A stretch of 64,000 nucleotides of DNA from an uncultured Cellulomonadaceae bacterium (GTDB lineage: Bacteria > Actinomycetota > Actinomycetes > Actinomycetales > Cellulomonadaceae): the NCBI GenBank assembly GCA_947495165.1, contig CANLXM010000002.1, forward strand, positions 558,001 through 622,000, in the 5' to 3' direction. Position numbers and translations under genes: made by a program. Below the pieces are notes generated by a model that saw only the letters and a list, made by a program, of their open reading frames with translations, ran no database searches and was not told the origin of the DNA. Positions 39,080 to 48,322 of the stretch are shown here, piece after piece. Position 1 is the stretch's first letter, and the number at the start of each line of letters is the position of its first letter.

Positions 39080-40129
39080 TCACTCCCCCGGGTAGACGAC
39101 CCCCACCTGGCGGCGGACCTCGTCCATGGTCTCCAGGACGTCGATGGTGTCCTGCCACGGCATGCGCGCGCTCTCGGTGCGCCCCTCGGCCAGGCAGCGT
39201 GCGACCTCGGCGGCCTCGTACTGGAGCCCCTTGGCCGCAGGCCGGTCGAAGGTCCACGAGCCGCCGTCGTTCAGCACGACCCGGAACGACGTCGGGCCGT
39301 AGAAGCTGCCCGCGACCTCGATGCGCCCGGCCGACCCGGAGATCAGGCCCACCGTCGGGGTGCGCGACCACAGGGTCGTCGACAGCGTCGCCTGCGCCCG
39401 CTGGCCGTAGGACAGCACCATGGAGACCTGGCCGTCGACGCCCGTGTCCGTGAGCGCCCCGACCGCGGTGACGGCGTCGGGCTTGCCCAGGAGGTCGTGG
39501 GCGAACGAGACCGGGTAGACGCCCAGGTCCAGGAGCGCCCCGCCCGCGAGCGCGGGGTCGAACAGGCGGCTCGTCGGGTTGTAGTCGAACAGCTGGCCGT
39601 GGTCGGCGGAGACGTTCACGACGTCGCCGATCGCGCCCGAGGCGATCACCGAGCGCAGCGCAGCCACGTGCGGCAGGAAGCGCGTCCACATGGCCTCCAT
39701 GACGAACGTGCCGGCAGCGCGGGCGGCGTCGAACACCTCGCGGGCTTCCGCGGCGTTGCGCGTGAAGGACTTCTCCACCAGCAGGTGCTTGCCCGCGGCG
39801 ATCGCCAGCAGCGCCTGGTCGCGGTGCTCCGAGTGCGGGGTCGCGATGTAGAGGGCGTCGAGCTGGGGGTCCGCGACGAGCTCCTCGTAGCCGATGTGCG
39901 TCGTCGGGATGCCGTGCGCGCTCGCGAACCGCTCGCCGCGCACCCTGTCCCGCGAGCCGACGGCGACGACCTGCGCGCGCGTCGCCGCCTGCACAGCGCT
40001 CGCGAAGCTGCCGGCGATGTTCCCGGCGCCGAGGATCCCCCAGCGGATCGGCGGGGCCGAAGCGGGGTCCGGCACGGTCCCGGAGAAGGTGGGGGCGGTC
40101 GTCGGCTGGGAGAGGGCGTCGTCGCTCAT
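39080..40129 (-). CDS. Gfo/Idh/MocA-family oxidoreductase
   Basis: A 349-aa NAD(P)-dependent dehydrogenase. Rossmann motif GILGAGNIAGSFA, YIATPHSEHRDQALLAIAAGKHLLVEKSFTRN containing the EK(S/P) motif with its lysine, and then the C-terminal alpha/beta domain with GGGALLDLGVYPVSFAHDLLG. It resembles trans-1,2-dihydrobenzenediol/sugar dehydrogenases; the substrate is unknown. The ATG at 40129 has no ribosome site, but TAGCGT lies 7 bases upstream, fitting a leaderless start. Divergent from the MacB-like transporter genes. Confidence 0.87.
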   Translation of the reverse strand: MSDDALSQPTTAPTFSGTVPDPASAPPIRWGILGAGNIAGSFASAVQAATRAQVVAVGSRDRVRGERFASAHGIPTTHIGYEELVADPQLDALYIATPHSEHRDQALLAIAAGKHLLVEKSFTRNAAEAREVFDAARAAGTFVMEAMWTRFLPHVAALRSVIASGAIGDVVNVSADHGQLFDYNPTSRLFDPALAGGALLDLGVYPVSFAHDLLGKPDAVTAVGALTDTGVDGQVSMVLSYGQRAQATLSTTLWSRTPTVGLISGSAGRIEVAGSFYGPTSFRVVLNDGGSWTFDRPAAKGLQYEAAEVARCLAEGRTESARMPWQDTIDVLETMDEVRRQVGVVYPGE

Positions 40130-40170
40130 GAAACTCACGCTAGCGCACCCCCGCCCACCTGCGCGGGGAC

Positions 40171-40257
40171 GGTTCAGGGTGCGGATCAGGGACCACCCTG
40201 ATTCCCCTGGACCCCCGACTCTGCCAGGCTCGTGCCGTACCCCTTGTGCCCTGAACC
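40171..40257. promoter_or_regulatory. Cluster of TCAGGG half-sites upstream of the MacB-like operon
   Basis: GGTTCAGGG (40171-40179) is mirrored by CCCTGAACC (40249-40257). Between them ATCAGGG-ACCA-CCCTGAT (40185-40202) is a perfect 7-bp dyad. Four TCAGGG half-sites in 90 bp between divergent genes suggest a cooperative regulator, unidentified. Confidence 0.5.
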
Positions 40258-40276
40258 ACACGCGAACGGACCCACG

Positions 40277-41044
40277 ATGTCGCTGCCTGCCACCACCGCT
40301 CCCGCCGATGCGCCGGGAGCCGCCGCCTGGGCGCGCGCCCTGGTGAAGACCTACGGCTCCGGTTCCACCGCCGTGCACGCCCTCGACGGGGTCGACATCG
40401 ACTTCGCCGCCGGGAAGTTCACCGCGATCATGGGCCCCTCGGGCTCGGGCAAGTCCACCCTCATGCACTGCATGGCGGGCCTCGACACGGCCACCTCCGG
40501 CACCGTCATGGTGGGCGGCAAGGAGATCGGACGGATGAAGCAGCGCGAGCTCACGCGCCTGCGCCGCACCGACCTCGGCTTCATCTTCCAGTCGTTCAAT
40601 CTCATCCCCACCCTCACGGCCGCGGAGAACATCACGCTGCCCCTCGACATCGCGCGCCGCCCCGTGGACCGCGCGTGGTTCGACGAGGTCGTGGCCGCCG
40701 TCGGCCTCGGCGACCGCCTCAAGCACAAGCCGGACGAGCTCTCGGGCGGCCAGCAGCAGCGCGTCGCCTGCGCGCGCGCGCTCGTGTCCAGGCCTGCGGT
40801 CGTCTTCGCCGACGAGCCCACCGGCAACCTCGACTCCCACTCCGCCGGTGAGGTGCTCGCGTTCCTGCGCCGCTCCGTCGAGGAGCTCGGCCAGACCGTC
40901 GTGATGGTCACGCACGACCCCCGCTCGGCGTCGTACGCCCACCGGGTCGTGTTCCTCGCGGACGGGCGCATCGCGGGCGACATCGCCGACCCCACGCACG
41001 AGACCATCCTCGAGGCGCTCGCCGGCCTCGCGCCGGACGCCTGA
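40277..41044 (+). CDS. MacB/LolD-type ABC transporter ATPase
   Basis: A 255-aa ATPase. Walker A GPSGSGKST, Q-loop FIFQSFNLIPTLTAAENI (diagnostic of the MacB/LolD group), signature LSGGQQQRVACARALV, Walker B VVFADEPTGNLDS and H-loop VTHDPRSASYAHRVVF. All intact. The ATG at 40277 follows only a weak GGA; further starts upstream lack family similarity. It overlaps the permease start by one base (TGATG). Such pairs move envelope lipids, lipoproteins or peptides, or act as mechanotransmitters rather than pumps. Confidence 0.93.
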   Translation: MSLPATTAPADAPGAAAWARALVKTYGSGSTAVHALDGVDIDFAAGKFTAIMGPSGSGKSTLMHCMAGLDTATSGTVMVGGKEIGRMKQRELTRLRRTDLGFIFQSFNLIPTLTAAENITLPLDIARRPVDRAWFDEVVAAVGLGDRLKHKPDELSGGQQQRVACARALVSRPAVVFADEPTGNLDSHSAGEVLAFLRRSVEELGQTVVMVTHDPRSASYAHRVVFLADGRIAGDIADPTHETILEALAGLAPDA

Positions 41045-43587
41045 TGCTGCGCGTCGCGCTGCGGGGGATCCGCAGCCACTTCGTGCGGTTCGCGCTCGCT
41101 GTGCTCGCCGTCGCCCTGGGCGTCGCGTTCGTGGCCGGCACCTACTCGCTCCGGGCGATCCTCGCGAGCACCTTCGACGGCATCGTCGACGGCGCCGCGG
41201 CCGGGCAGGCATACCTGCGCGGCACCGACGACGGCACCGCCAGCATGGACGAGTTCGGCGGCACCTCGACCCGCGAACGCATCCCGGCCACGCTGGCCGA
41301 CGACGTCGCGGACGTCCCTGGGGTGGCCTCCGCCATCCCCGACTACAGCGGGGCCCTGGTGCTCGTCGGCGCGGACGGCGCCGCCGTGTCCACCACGGGC
41401 GCCCCGTCCGCCGGGATCGGCCTGTTCCCGGACGACCCGAGCCTCACCCTCATCGACGGCGAGCTGCCCGAGCGCGGTGAGATCGCGCTCGAGACCGGTG
41501 CGCTCGAGGCCTCCGGGCTGCAGGTGGGCGACGAGACCACCGTCGTCATCCGCGACGCGATCGAGCAGGTCACGGTGTCCGGCGAGCTCGACTTCGGCAC
41601 CTCGGCCGCAGGCGCGATCCTCGTCGGGCTCGACCCGGACGTCGCCGCCGAGCTCTACGCCCCCGAGGGCACCGTCTCGACGATCGCCGTGTTCGCCGAG
41701 GACGGCGTCTCCGAGACCGAGCTCCGCGACGCCCTCGCCGAGCGGCTCGCCGGCACGCCCGGCCTCGAGGTCATCACCGGCGAGGTGCTGCGCGAGGAGT
41801 TCGGCGAGCAGATCGACATGGTCCTCGGGTTCATCCAGGTGTTCCTGCTGACCTTCGCCGCCGTGTCCGTGTTCGTCGGCGCGTTCCTCATCACCAACAC
41901 CTTCGCGATGAGCGTCCGGGAGCGGATGCGCGAGTTCGCGATGCTCCGCGCCGTCGGCGCCTCCCCGGGTCAGGTGTTCGTCTCGATCCTCGTGCAGGCC
42001 CTCGTCATCGGGCTGCTCGGGTCCGTCGTCGGGATCGCCGCCGGGCTCGGGCTCGCCGCCGGCCTGGCCGCGCTGCTCGGAAACTTCGGCATGGAGCTGT
42101 CCGGCTCGGTCGAGCTGTCCACGGACACCGTCGTCGTCTCCCTGCTGATCGGCATCGTCGTCAGCGTCGTGGCGGCGGCCATCCCGGCCCGGCGCGCCGC
42201 CCTGACGCCGCCCGTCGTGGCGATGCGCGGCGACGCTCCGAGCGAGCGCGGCCTGCGGCTGCGCGGCATCGTCGGGGCAGTCCTCGCCGTGGTCGGCGGC
42301 GCCCTCGTGGCGTACGCGGGCCTCGCGAAGACCGTCGAGGGGGACGCCGTCGACGGTGCGGGGACGTTCCTCGGGATCGGGGCCGCACTGCTGGTCGTCG
42401 GCGTCCTCGTGCTCGCGCCGTCGCTGGCTCGCCCGGCGGTCACGGCCCTGGCGGCTCCGGTCGTCGCGGGAGCCAAGCCGCTCGGGGCCCTGGCGCGCGG
42501 GAACGTGGTGCGCAACCCGCGCCGCACGGCCAGCACCGCAGGCGCCCTCATGATCGGCATGACGCTGGTGAGCGCGGCGAGCATCGTGGCGGCCTCGGCG
42601 ACCACGTCGATCGAGTCCATGGTGAGCTCCGACCTCAAGGCGGACTTCCTCGTCCAAGGTCCGGCCGTGCTGCCGGGTCCCGTGCTCGAGGGCATCTCCG
42701 AGCTCGACAGCGCCCGGCTGGTCGACCCGATCTCGTTCGGCATCACGACGCTGCCCGACGCCGAGGACCCCACCACGGTCGTCGGCGTGAGCGACACCTT
42801 GTTCACGGAGTCGATCGCCGCGAAGGTGCACGAGGGCGACGTCGCGTCGATCGCCGAAGGCGACGTGCTCGTGACCCGGGACTTCGCCGAGGACCAGGGC
42901 TGGGTCCTGGGCGACACGATCCCGCTCGGCCCGGACGGCGACGAGGCCCGGATCGGAGGTCTCGTCACGGTGCAGGCCCTGTTCGCCCAGGTGTTCGTGC
43001 CGCAGGCGTTGTTCGACGACGTCATCCCGGCCGGGCAGGGGCAGCTCGCCGCGGTCTTCGTCACGGCCGCCGACGGCGTCACGCCGGACGCGCTGCGGGC
43101 CGACCTCGCCGAGGTCGTCAAGCCGTACTACGTGCTGTCGGTGCTCGACGCCGACGACCTCGTGGACCAGCTCGCCGGTCAGATCAACGGCATGCTGGCG
43201 GTGATCTACGCGCTGCTCGGGCTCTCGGTCGTGATCGCGGTGCTCGGGATCGTGAACACGCTCGCGCTGTCGATCATCGAGCGGACACGAGAGATCGCCC
43301 TGCTCCGGGCCGTCGGCCTGGGGCGCCTGCAGCTCGCCGGGATGGTCGCGATCGAGTCGGTCCTGACCGCGGTGTTCGGCACGATCCTCGGCGTCGGAGT
43401 CGGGGTGGGGATCGCCACGGCGCTCCCGGCCGTGCTGGCGGACTCGGGGCTCACCGACCTGGTGATCCCGTGGGGCACGCTGCTCGGGATGGTGGTGCTC
43501 GCCGCGATCATCGGCCTGTTCGCCAGCCTCTGGCCGGCGTGGCGCGCCACCCGCCAGCCGGTCCTGCAAGGCCTGGCCGCGGAGTAA
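41044..43587 (+). CDS. FtsX/MacB-like ABC transporter permease
   Basis: An 847-aa membrane protein with the duplicated FtsX arrangement. It has an N-terminal helix, an extracytoplasmic MacB_PCD-like domain (residues about 50-255) and three helices near 265-390. A second short hydrophobic region at 405-470 is followed by a second extracytoplasmic domain (about 500-690) and three C-terminal helices. MRERMREFAMLRAVGASPGQV and ERTREIALLRAVGLGRLQLAGMV are the paired coupling motifs. Partner of the ATPase just upstream. The gene ends 24 bases before a perfect 26-bp hairpin. Confidence 0.92.
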   Translation: MLRVALRGIRSHFVRFALAVLAVALGVAFVAGTYSLRAILASTFDGIVDGAAAGQAYLRGTDDGTASMDEFGGTSTRERIPATLADDVADVPGVASAIPDYSGALVLVGADGAAVSTTGAPSAGIGLFPDDPSLTLIDGELPERGEIALETGALEASGLQVGDETTVVIRDAIEQVTVSGELDFGTSAAGAILVGLDPDVAAELYAPEGTVSTIAVFAEDGVSETELRDALAERLAGTPGLEVITGEVLREEFGEQIDMVLGFIQVFLLTFAAVSVFVGAFLITNTFAMSVRERMREFAMLRAVGASPGQVFVSILVQALVIGLLGSVVGIAAGLGLAAGLAALLGNFGMELSGSVELSTDTVVVSLLIGIVVSVVAAAIPARRAALTPPVVAMRGDAPSERGLRLRGIVGAVLAVVGGALVAYAGLAKTVEGDAVDGAGTFLGIGAALLVVGVLVLAPSLARPAVTALAAPVVAGAKPLGALARGNVVRNPRRTASTAGALMIGMTLVSAASIVAASATTSIESMVSSDLKADFLVQGPAVLPGPVLEGISELDSARLVDPISFGITTLPDAEDPTTVVGVSDTLFTESIAAKVHEGDVASIAEGDVLVTRDFAEDQGWVLGDTIPLGPDGDEARIGGLVTVQALFAQVFVPQALFDDVIPAGQGQLAAVFVTAADGVTPDALRADLAEVVKPYYVLSVLDADDLVDQLAGQINGMLAVIYALLGLSVVIAVLGIVNTLALSIIERTREIALLRAVGLGRLQLAGMVAIESVLTAVFGTILGVGVGVGIATALPAVLADSGLTDLVIPWGTLLGMVVLAAIIGLFASLWPAWRATRQPVLQGLAAE

Positions 43588-43610
43588 CCCCCTACTTCCC
43601 CACCCACAAG

Positions 43611-43674
43611 CGCTGAGTGCACAGTTTTGGCGGTGTTTCCGGTCGGAGACACCGCCAAAACTGTGCACTCAGCG
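43611..43674. terminator. 26-bp perfect hairpin between convergent genes (repeat copy 7)
   Basis: Arms 43611-43636 and 43649-43674 are perfectly complementary (26 bp) with a 12-nt loop. The core GTGCACAGTTTTGGCGG resembles copy 6 (GAGCACAGTTCTGGCCGG). It lies between the ABC permease and topA stops, so it should terminate both transcripts. Confidence 0.8.
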
Positions 43675-43694
43675 GAAGAGGGGGTGGGGTGGGG

Positions 43695-46442
43695 TTACTT
43701 CTTGGTGGTGGCCGGCTTCTTGGCGGCCGGCTTCTTGGGGGCTGCCTTCTTGGCGGCCGGCTTCTTCTTGGCCGGGGACTTCGCGCGCTTCTCCGCCAGG
43801 AGGTCGATCGCCTGCTCGCGCGTCACCGACTCGATCGAGGCGTCCTTCGGCAGCGTCCGGTTGGTGACGCCGTCGGTCACGTACGGGCCGAACCGCCCGT
43901 CCTTGATCACGATGGGCTTGCCCGACGTCGGGTCCTCGCCCAGCTCCTTGAGCGGCGGCGTCGCCGTGGCCCCGCGGCCGCGCTTGGGCTGCGCGTAGAT
44001 CGCGAGCGCCTCCTCGAGCGTCGTCGTGAACAGCGCCTCCTCGGACGCGATCGTCCGCGAGTCGGTGCCCTTCTTCAGGTACGGGCCGTAGCGGCCGTTC
44101 TGGGCGGTGATCTCGTTGCCGGACTCCGGGTCCACGCCCACGACGCGCGGGAGCGACAGCAGCCGCAGCGCGTCCTCGAGGGTCACGGTCGTCGGGTCCA
44201 TCGTCTTGAACAGCGACGCCGTGCGGGGCTTCGGCAGGGCGGCGAGCGCGCGCTTCTTGGCCGCGGCGCTCAGGCCCTCCTCGAGCTCCGGCTCCGGCAG
44301 GATCTCCGTGACGTACGGGCCGTAGCGACCAGCCTTCGCGACGATCATGTGTCCGCTGTCCGGGTCGACGCCGAGCTCGCGGTCACCGTCGGTCTGCGTC
44401 GCGAGCAGCTCGCGCGCCTTGGCGACGGTCAGCTCGTCCGGCGCGACCTCGTCCGGCACCGACGCGCGCGGCGGGTTCTCGCCCTCGGCGACCTCGGCGC
44501 GCAGGTCCTCGATGTACGGGCCGTACCGGCCCACGCGCAGCTGGATGCCCTCGCCGATGTCGATCGAGTTGATCTCCCGGGCGTCGATGTCCCCGAGGTT
44601 CGCGACCAGGCCGCGCAGCCCGTCGTCGTCGGCCTTGCCCTCACCGAAGTAGAACTGGCTCAGCCACGCCGTGCGGTCACGCGTGCCCGCCGCGATCTGG
44701 TCGAGGTCCGCCTCCATCGTGGCCGTGAAGTCGTAGTCGACCAGCTTGTCGAAGTGCTCCTCGAGCAGGCGGATGACGGCGAACGCGAGCCAGCTCGGCA
44801 CGAGCGCCTGACCGCGGTTGAGCACGTAGCCGCGGTCCTGGATGGTGGAGATGGTCGAGGCGTACGTCGAGGGGCGGCCGATGCCGCGCTCCTCGAGCGC
44901 CTTGACCAGGCTCGCCTCGGTGTACCGCGGGGGCGCCGACGTCGCGTGACCGTCCGCCTCGAGGTCGCGCACTGCCATGGCCTGGCCCTGCGTCATCTCG
45001 GGCAGGCGCGCCTCCTCGGCCTTCGCGGCCGCGTCCTCGGAGTAGCGCTCGGTGTCCCGGCCCTCCTCGTAGGCCGCGAGGAACCCGCGGAACGTGATGA
45101 CCGTGCCCGACGCCGAGAACAGGGCCTCGAGCGCGGAGCCGTCCGCGCGGGTGCCGGCCACCGCGAGCTTCACCGAGGCGGTCGAGCCGCGGGCGTCGGC
45201 CATCTGCGAGGCGACGGTGCGCTTCCAGATGAGCTCGTACAGCTTGAACTGGTCGCCCGAGAGCTGCCCGGCGACCTGCGCGGGGGTGCGGAACGAGTCG
45301 CCCGCGGGACGGATCGCCTCGTGCGCCTCCTGGGCGCCCTTGCTCTTCGAGGCGTACACGCGGGGGGAGTCCGGCACGAACTCCGAGCCGTACAGCTCCG
45401 CTGCCTGGCGCCGCGCGGCGTCGATCGCCTGCGCCGACAGCACGGGCGAGTCGGTACGCATGTAGGTGATGTAGCCGTTCTCGTACAGGCCCTGCGCCGT
45501 GCGCATGGTCTGCCGGGAGCTCATGCGGAGCTTGCGCGACGCCTCCTGCTGGAGCGTCGACGTCGTGAAGGGCGCGGCCGGACGGCGGGTGTAGGGCTTG
45601 GTCTCGAGGCTGCGGACCTCGGCCTGCTGCCCCTCGATCGCGGCGACGACGACGCGCGCCGCGGCCTCGTCGAGGTGCGTGATCCCGCTCGACTTGAGCC
45701 GGCCGGTGTCGTCGAAGTCGCGGCCCGTGGCCACGCGGGCGCCGTCCACCTGGGACAGGCGTGCGGAGAACCAGCTCGTGCCGGCCTCGGTGGCCGTCGC
45801 AGCGGTGGTGAACTGCCCGGTGACGTCCCAGTACTCGGCGGTCACGAAGGCCATGCGCTCGCGCTCGCGCTCCACCACGAGGCGGGTCGCCACCGACTGC
45901 ACGCGGCCAGCGCTCAGGCCCTGGCGGACCTTGCGCCACAGCACGGGCGAGACCTCGTAGCCGTAGAGGCGGTCGAGGATGCGGCGGGTCTCCTGCGCGT
46001 CGACGAGGCGGTCGTCGAGGTCGCGGGTGTTCTCGAGCGCGCGGTTGATGGCCTCGCGCGTGATCTCGTGGAACACCATGCGCTTGACCGGGACCTTGGG
46101 CTTGAGGGCCTCGAGCAGGTGCCAGGCGATGGCCTCTCCCTCGCGGTCCTCATCGGTCGCGAGGTAGAGCTCGTCGGCGTCCCTGAGCAGGCGCTTGAGC
46201 TCGCTGACCTTCTTCTTCTTGTCGCCGTAGACCTCGTAGTACGGCGTGAAGCCGTGGTCGACGTCGACCGCGAACTTGCCGAAGGGGCCCTTCTTCATGT
46301 CCGCGGGCAGCTCGGAGGGCTGGGGCAGGTCACGGATGTGCCCGACGCTCGCCTCGACCTCGTAGTCGGCGCCGAGATACGACGCGATCGTGCGCGCCTT
46401 GGCGGGCGACTCCACGATGACGAGCTTGCGACCTGCGGACAT
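43695..46442 (-). CDS. topA: DNA topoisomerase I
   Basis: A 915-aa type IA topoisomerase that relaxes negative supercoils. TOPRIM domain at the N-terminus (LVIVESPAKARTIASYLG, ATDEDREGEAIAWHL), catalytic Tyr327 in ITYMRTDS, and SAGRVQSVATRLV. There are no zinc-finger cysteines at the C-terminus. Instead four Topo_C repeats carry GRYGPYI, GRYGPYV, GRYGPYL and GRFGPYV, followed by a Lys/Ala/Pro tail of about 35 residues, as in mycobacterial TopA where such tails bind DNA. GGAAGCAGG precedes the ATG. Single-gene transcript. Confidence 0.97.
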   Translation of the reverse strand: MSAGRKLVIVESPAKARTIASYLGADYEVEASVGHIRDLPQPSELPADMKKGPFGKFAVDVDHGFTPYYEVYGDKKKKVSELKRLLRDADELYLATDEDREGEAIAWHLLEALKPKVPVKRMVFHEITREAINRALENTRDLDDRLVDAQETRRILDRLYGYEVSPVLWRKVRQGLSAGRVQSVATRLVVERERERMAFVTAEYWDVTGQFTTAATATEAGTSWFSARLSQVDGARVATGRDFDDTGRLKSSGITHLDEAAARVVVAAIEGQQAEVRSLETKPYTRRPAAPFTTSTLQQEASRKLRMSSRQTMRTAQGLYENGYITYMRTDSPVLSAQAIDAARRQAAELYGSEFVPDSPRVYASKSKGAQEAHEAIRPAGDSFRTPAQVAGQLSGDQFKLYELIWKRTVASQMADARGSTASVKLAVAGTRADGSALEALFSASGTVITFRGFLAAYEEGRDTERYSEDAAAKAEEARLPEMTQGQAMAVRDLEADGHATSAPPRYTEASLVKALEERGIGRPSTYASTISTIQDRGYVLNRGQALVPSWLAFAVIRLLEEHFDKLVDYDFTATMEADLDQIAAGTRDRTAWLSQFYFGEGKADDDGLRGLVANLGDIDAREINSIDIGEGIQLRVGRYGPYIEDLRAEVAEGENPPRASVPDEVAPDELTVAKARELLATQTDGDRELGVDPDSGHMIVAKAGRYGPYVTEILPEPELEEGLSAAAKKRALAALPKPRTASLFKTMDPTTVTLEDALRLLSLPRVVGVDPESGNEITAQNGRYGPYLKKGTDSRTIASEEALFTTTLEEALAIYAQPKRGRGATATPPLKELGEDPTSGKPIVIKDGRFGPYVTDGVTNRTLPKDASIESVTREQAIDLLAEKRAKSPAKKKPAAKKAAPKKPAAKKPATTKK

Positions 46443-46556
46443 GCGTTGCCTGCTTCCTTCTGACGGACGAGCCGGACGAGGCCCGTCCGTGCCAGGGTAG
46501 ATGATGAGTCCAGACGGCCCCTCGCGGTCCCCACACCCGCTCCGGCGCCAGCGGGC

Positions 46557-47576
46557 TCAGCGGTGCAGCGCCGACCCTCGTGCCGTGGCCTGGCGGGTCA
46601 GCAGGACCAGCCCGAACACGGCCGCCGTGACGGCCGCGACGAGCGCCCCCGCGGACAGGTAGTCGCGGGTCTCGGGCTCCGCGCTCCACGTGAGCGCCCC
46701 GCTCAGCACGCCGTAGGCCAGCGCGGCGCTGACGGCGAACGCGACCACGAGGAGCGTCGTGGCCACGGCTGTGCCCGCCGTGCCGTGGCTCCCGTCACGG
46801 TCGAGGCCGCTCCGCGGCGTCAGGGCGAGCACGAGGCCGGACCACGCGAGCACGACGAACAGTGCCGCGAGCACGTCGCTCGGCCGGTGCCACTGCCCGA
46901 CGAGGGTCGAGATGCCGGTCAGCACGGTGTAGGTCGCCCCGAGCAGGGCGACCACCGGACGCAGCCGGCGGGGGACGACGAGCAGCAGGGCGATCGACAC
47001 CGACGCCCCCACCGTGGTGTGACCCGACGGCAGGGTGTTGCGCACGTTCTCGGTCGCGACACCGACCTCAGGGCGCTCGAGGAGCTGGTGCTTGAGCAGC
47101 TGCGTCGTCACGTTCGCGCCGCCGACGAGCACCGCGACCTGCAGCACCAGGCCCCAGCGTCGGCGAGCGAGGGCGATCAGCGCCGCCGCCCCGAGCACGA
47201 CGACGACGAAGCCCACGGAGACGACGTCGAGCACCGGCTCCGCGAGCCGCCACAGCGTGTTGCGACCGTACAGCGCGCCCGCGTACGCCGACTCGTCCCA
47301 GGTCTGCCCGCGCGTCGTCCCGACGATCAGGCGCCAGCACGCCACGAGTCCCGCGACGCCGACGACGGCGACAGCGAGGGCGAGCAGCCGGGGCCACCCA
47401 CGCACGCTGTGCCGTGCGCGCGGGTCGGCGAGCGCGGCGTCCGCTCCTGCGGCGTCCGCGATCCCGCCGCCGGTCTGCCCCGGCCTGACCACGGGCAGCG
47501 GCGCCGTGCGCGGCGGCTCGATCGGCGTGCGCGCGGTCGGCACGGGCTCCGTGCGCGGCTGGGGTTCGTAGGTCAC
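46557..47576 (-). CDS. PAP2-family membrane phosphatase
   Basis: A 339-aa membrane protein. A Pro-rich cytosolic N-terminus of about 60 residues precedes several helices. The three phosphatase motifs are KHQLLERP, LPSGHTTVGAS and GQWHRPSDVLAALF. In the last, the conserved Ser-Arg is replaced by GQW, but the His and Asp are kept. Likely acts on phosphatidate or undecaprenyl-pyrophosphate outside the membrane. The start is a GTG. The last 100 residues add three more helices not needed for the fold. Confidence 0.87.
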   Translation of the reverse strand: MTYEPQPRTEPVPTARTPIEPPRTAPLPVVRPGQTGGGIADAAGADAALADPRARHSVRGWPRLLALAVAVVGVAGLVACWRLIVGTTRGQTWDESAYAGALYGRNTLWRLAEPVLDVVSVGFVVVVLGAAALIALARRRWGLVLQVAVLVGGANVTTQLLKHQLLERPEVGVATENVRNTLPSGHTTVGASVSIALLLVVPRRLRPVVALLGATYTVLTGISTLVGQWHRPSDVLAALFVVLAWSGLVLALTPRSGLDRDGSHGTAGTAVATTLLVVAFAVSAALAYGVLSGALTWSAEPETRDYLSAGALVAAVTAAVFGLVLLTRQATARGSALHR

Positions 47577-47611
47577 GGACTCACGGTAGGGCAGCGCTGC
47601 GTGCCGTGCAG

Positions 47612-48322
47612 TCAGGCACGGAGGGACGTGTGTGACGGTTCGGTGAGCGTCATGAGGACGGGCCGGTGATCGCTCGCGCGCTCGACCAGGGGCCCGTCGA
47701 GCACGTCGACGCGCGCGGCCCCGATCTGCGGTCCGACGAGGAACGCGTCGAGCCGGTGCCGCGGGGTGCGCGCAGGCATGGTGCGGGCCGTGCTCTCGGG
47801 GGAGGCGTCACGCAGCGGTGGGCACAGCGCGCGCCAGGTGGGCCCGCCCGGGTTCTCGTTCAGGTCGCCGCCCAGGACGAGCCGGCCGGCGTCGGCCGCG
47901 ACCAGACGCTGGTAGGTGGGCAGGTGCCGGGCGCGCTGCGCGGGAAGCGCGGACATGTGGACGGACGCGTACGTCGTCGGCTCCTGCCCGGGAGCACCCA
48001 GGCGGACGACGGCGTAGCCCCGCGGCGTGGGCCAGCCGCGGCGGAACCGCGCGAGGCGCGACTCGATGGCCACGCCCCGCGCCTGCGCGACGTGCGGGAG
48101 AAGCTCGGGGCAGACGGCGATCGCCGCCCCGCGGCCGCGGAGCCCGGCGACGACCGCGACGAGGCCGGCGTCGCGCGCGAGCTGTCGGGTGCGGCGCGGG
48201 CCCCACGGTCCGCGGGGCGCCTCCTGGAGCAGCAGCACGTCCGGGGCCGCGGCGCGGATCACCTCGACGACCGCGTCCCGGTCGACCTGCAGCCCCTTGA
48301 CGTTGTAGCTGAGCACCTTCAC
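47612..48322 (-). CDS. Endonuclease/exonuclease/phosphatase (EEP) family protein
   Basis: A 236-aa protein starting at a GTG that overlaps the methyltransferase stop (GTGA). EEP motifs: VLSYNVKGL (metal-binding Asn), VLLLQEAP (catalytic Glu), YASVHMSAL (His), LGGDLNENPGG (Asp/Asn) and ERASDHRPVLMTL (terminal Asp-His). All catalytic residues are present. There is no signal peptide. It may be a DNase or sugar-phosphate phosphatase. Coupling with the methyltransferase hints at a shared nucleic-acid context, unproven. Confidence 0.87.
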   Translation of the reverse strand: MKVLSYNVKGLQVDRDAVVEVIRAAAPDVLLLQEAPRGPWGPRRTRQLARDAGLVAVVAGLRGRGAAIAVCPELLPHVAQARGVAIESRLARFRRGWPTPRGYAVVRLGAPGQEPTTYASVHMSALPAQRARHLPTYQRLVAADAGRLVLGGDLNENPGGPTWRALCPPLRDASPESTARTMPARTPRHRLDAFLVGPQIGAARVDVLDGPLVERASDHRPVLMTLTEPSHTSLRA

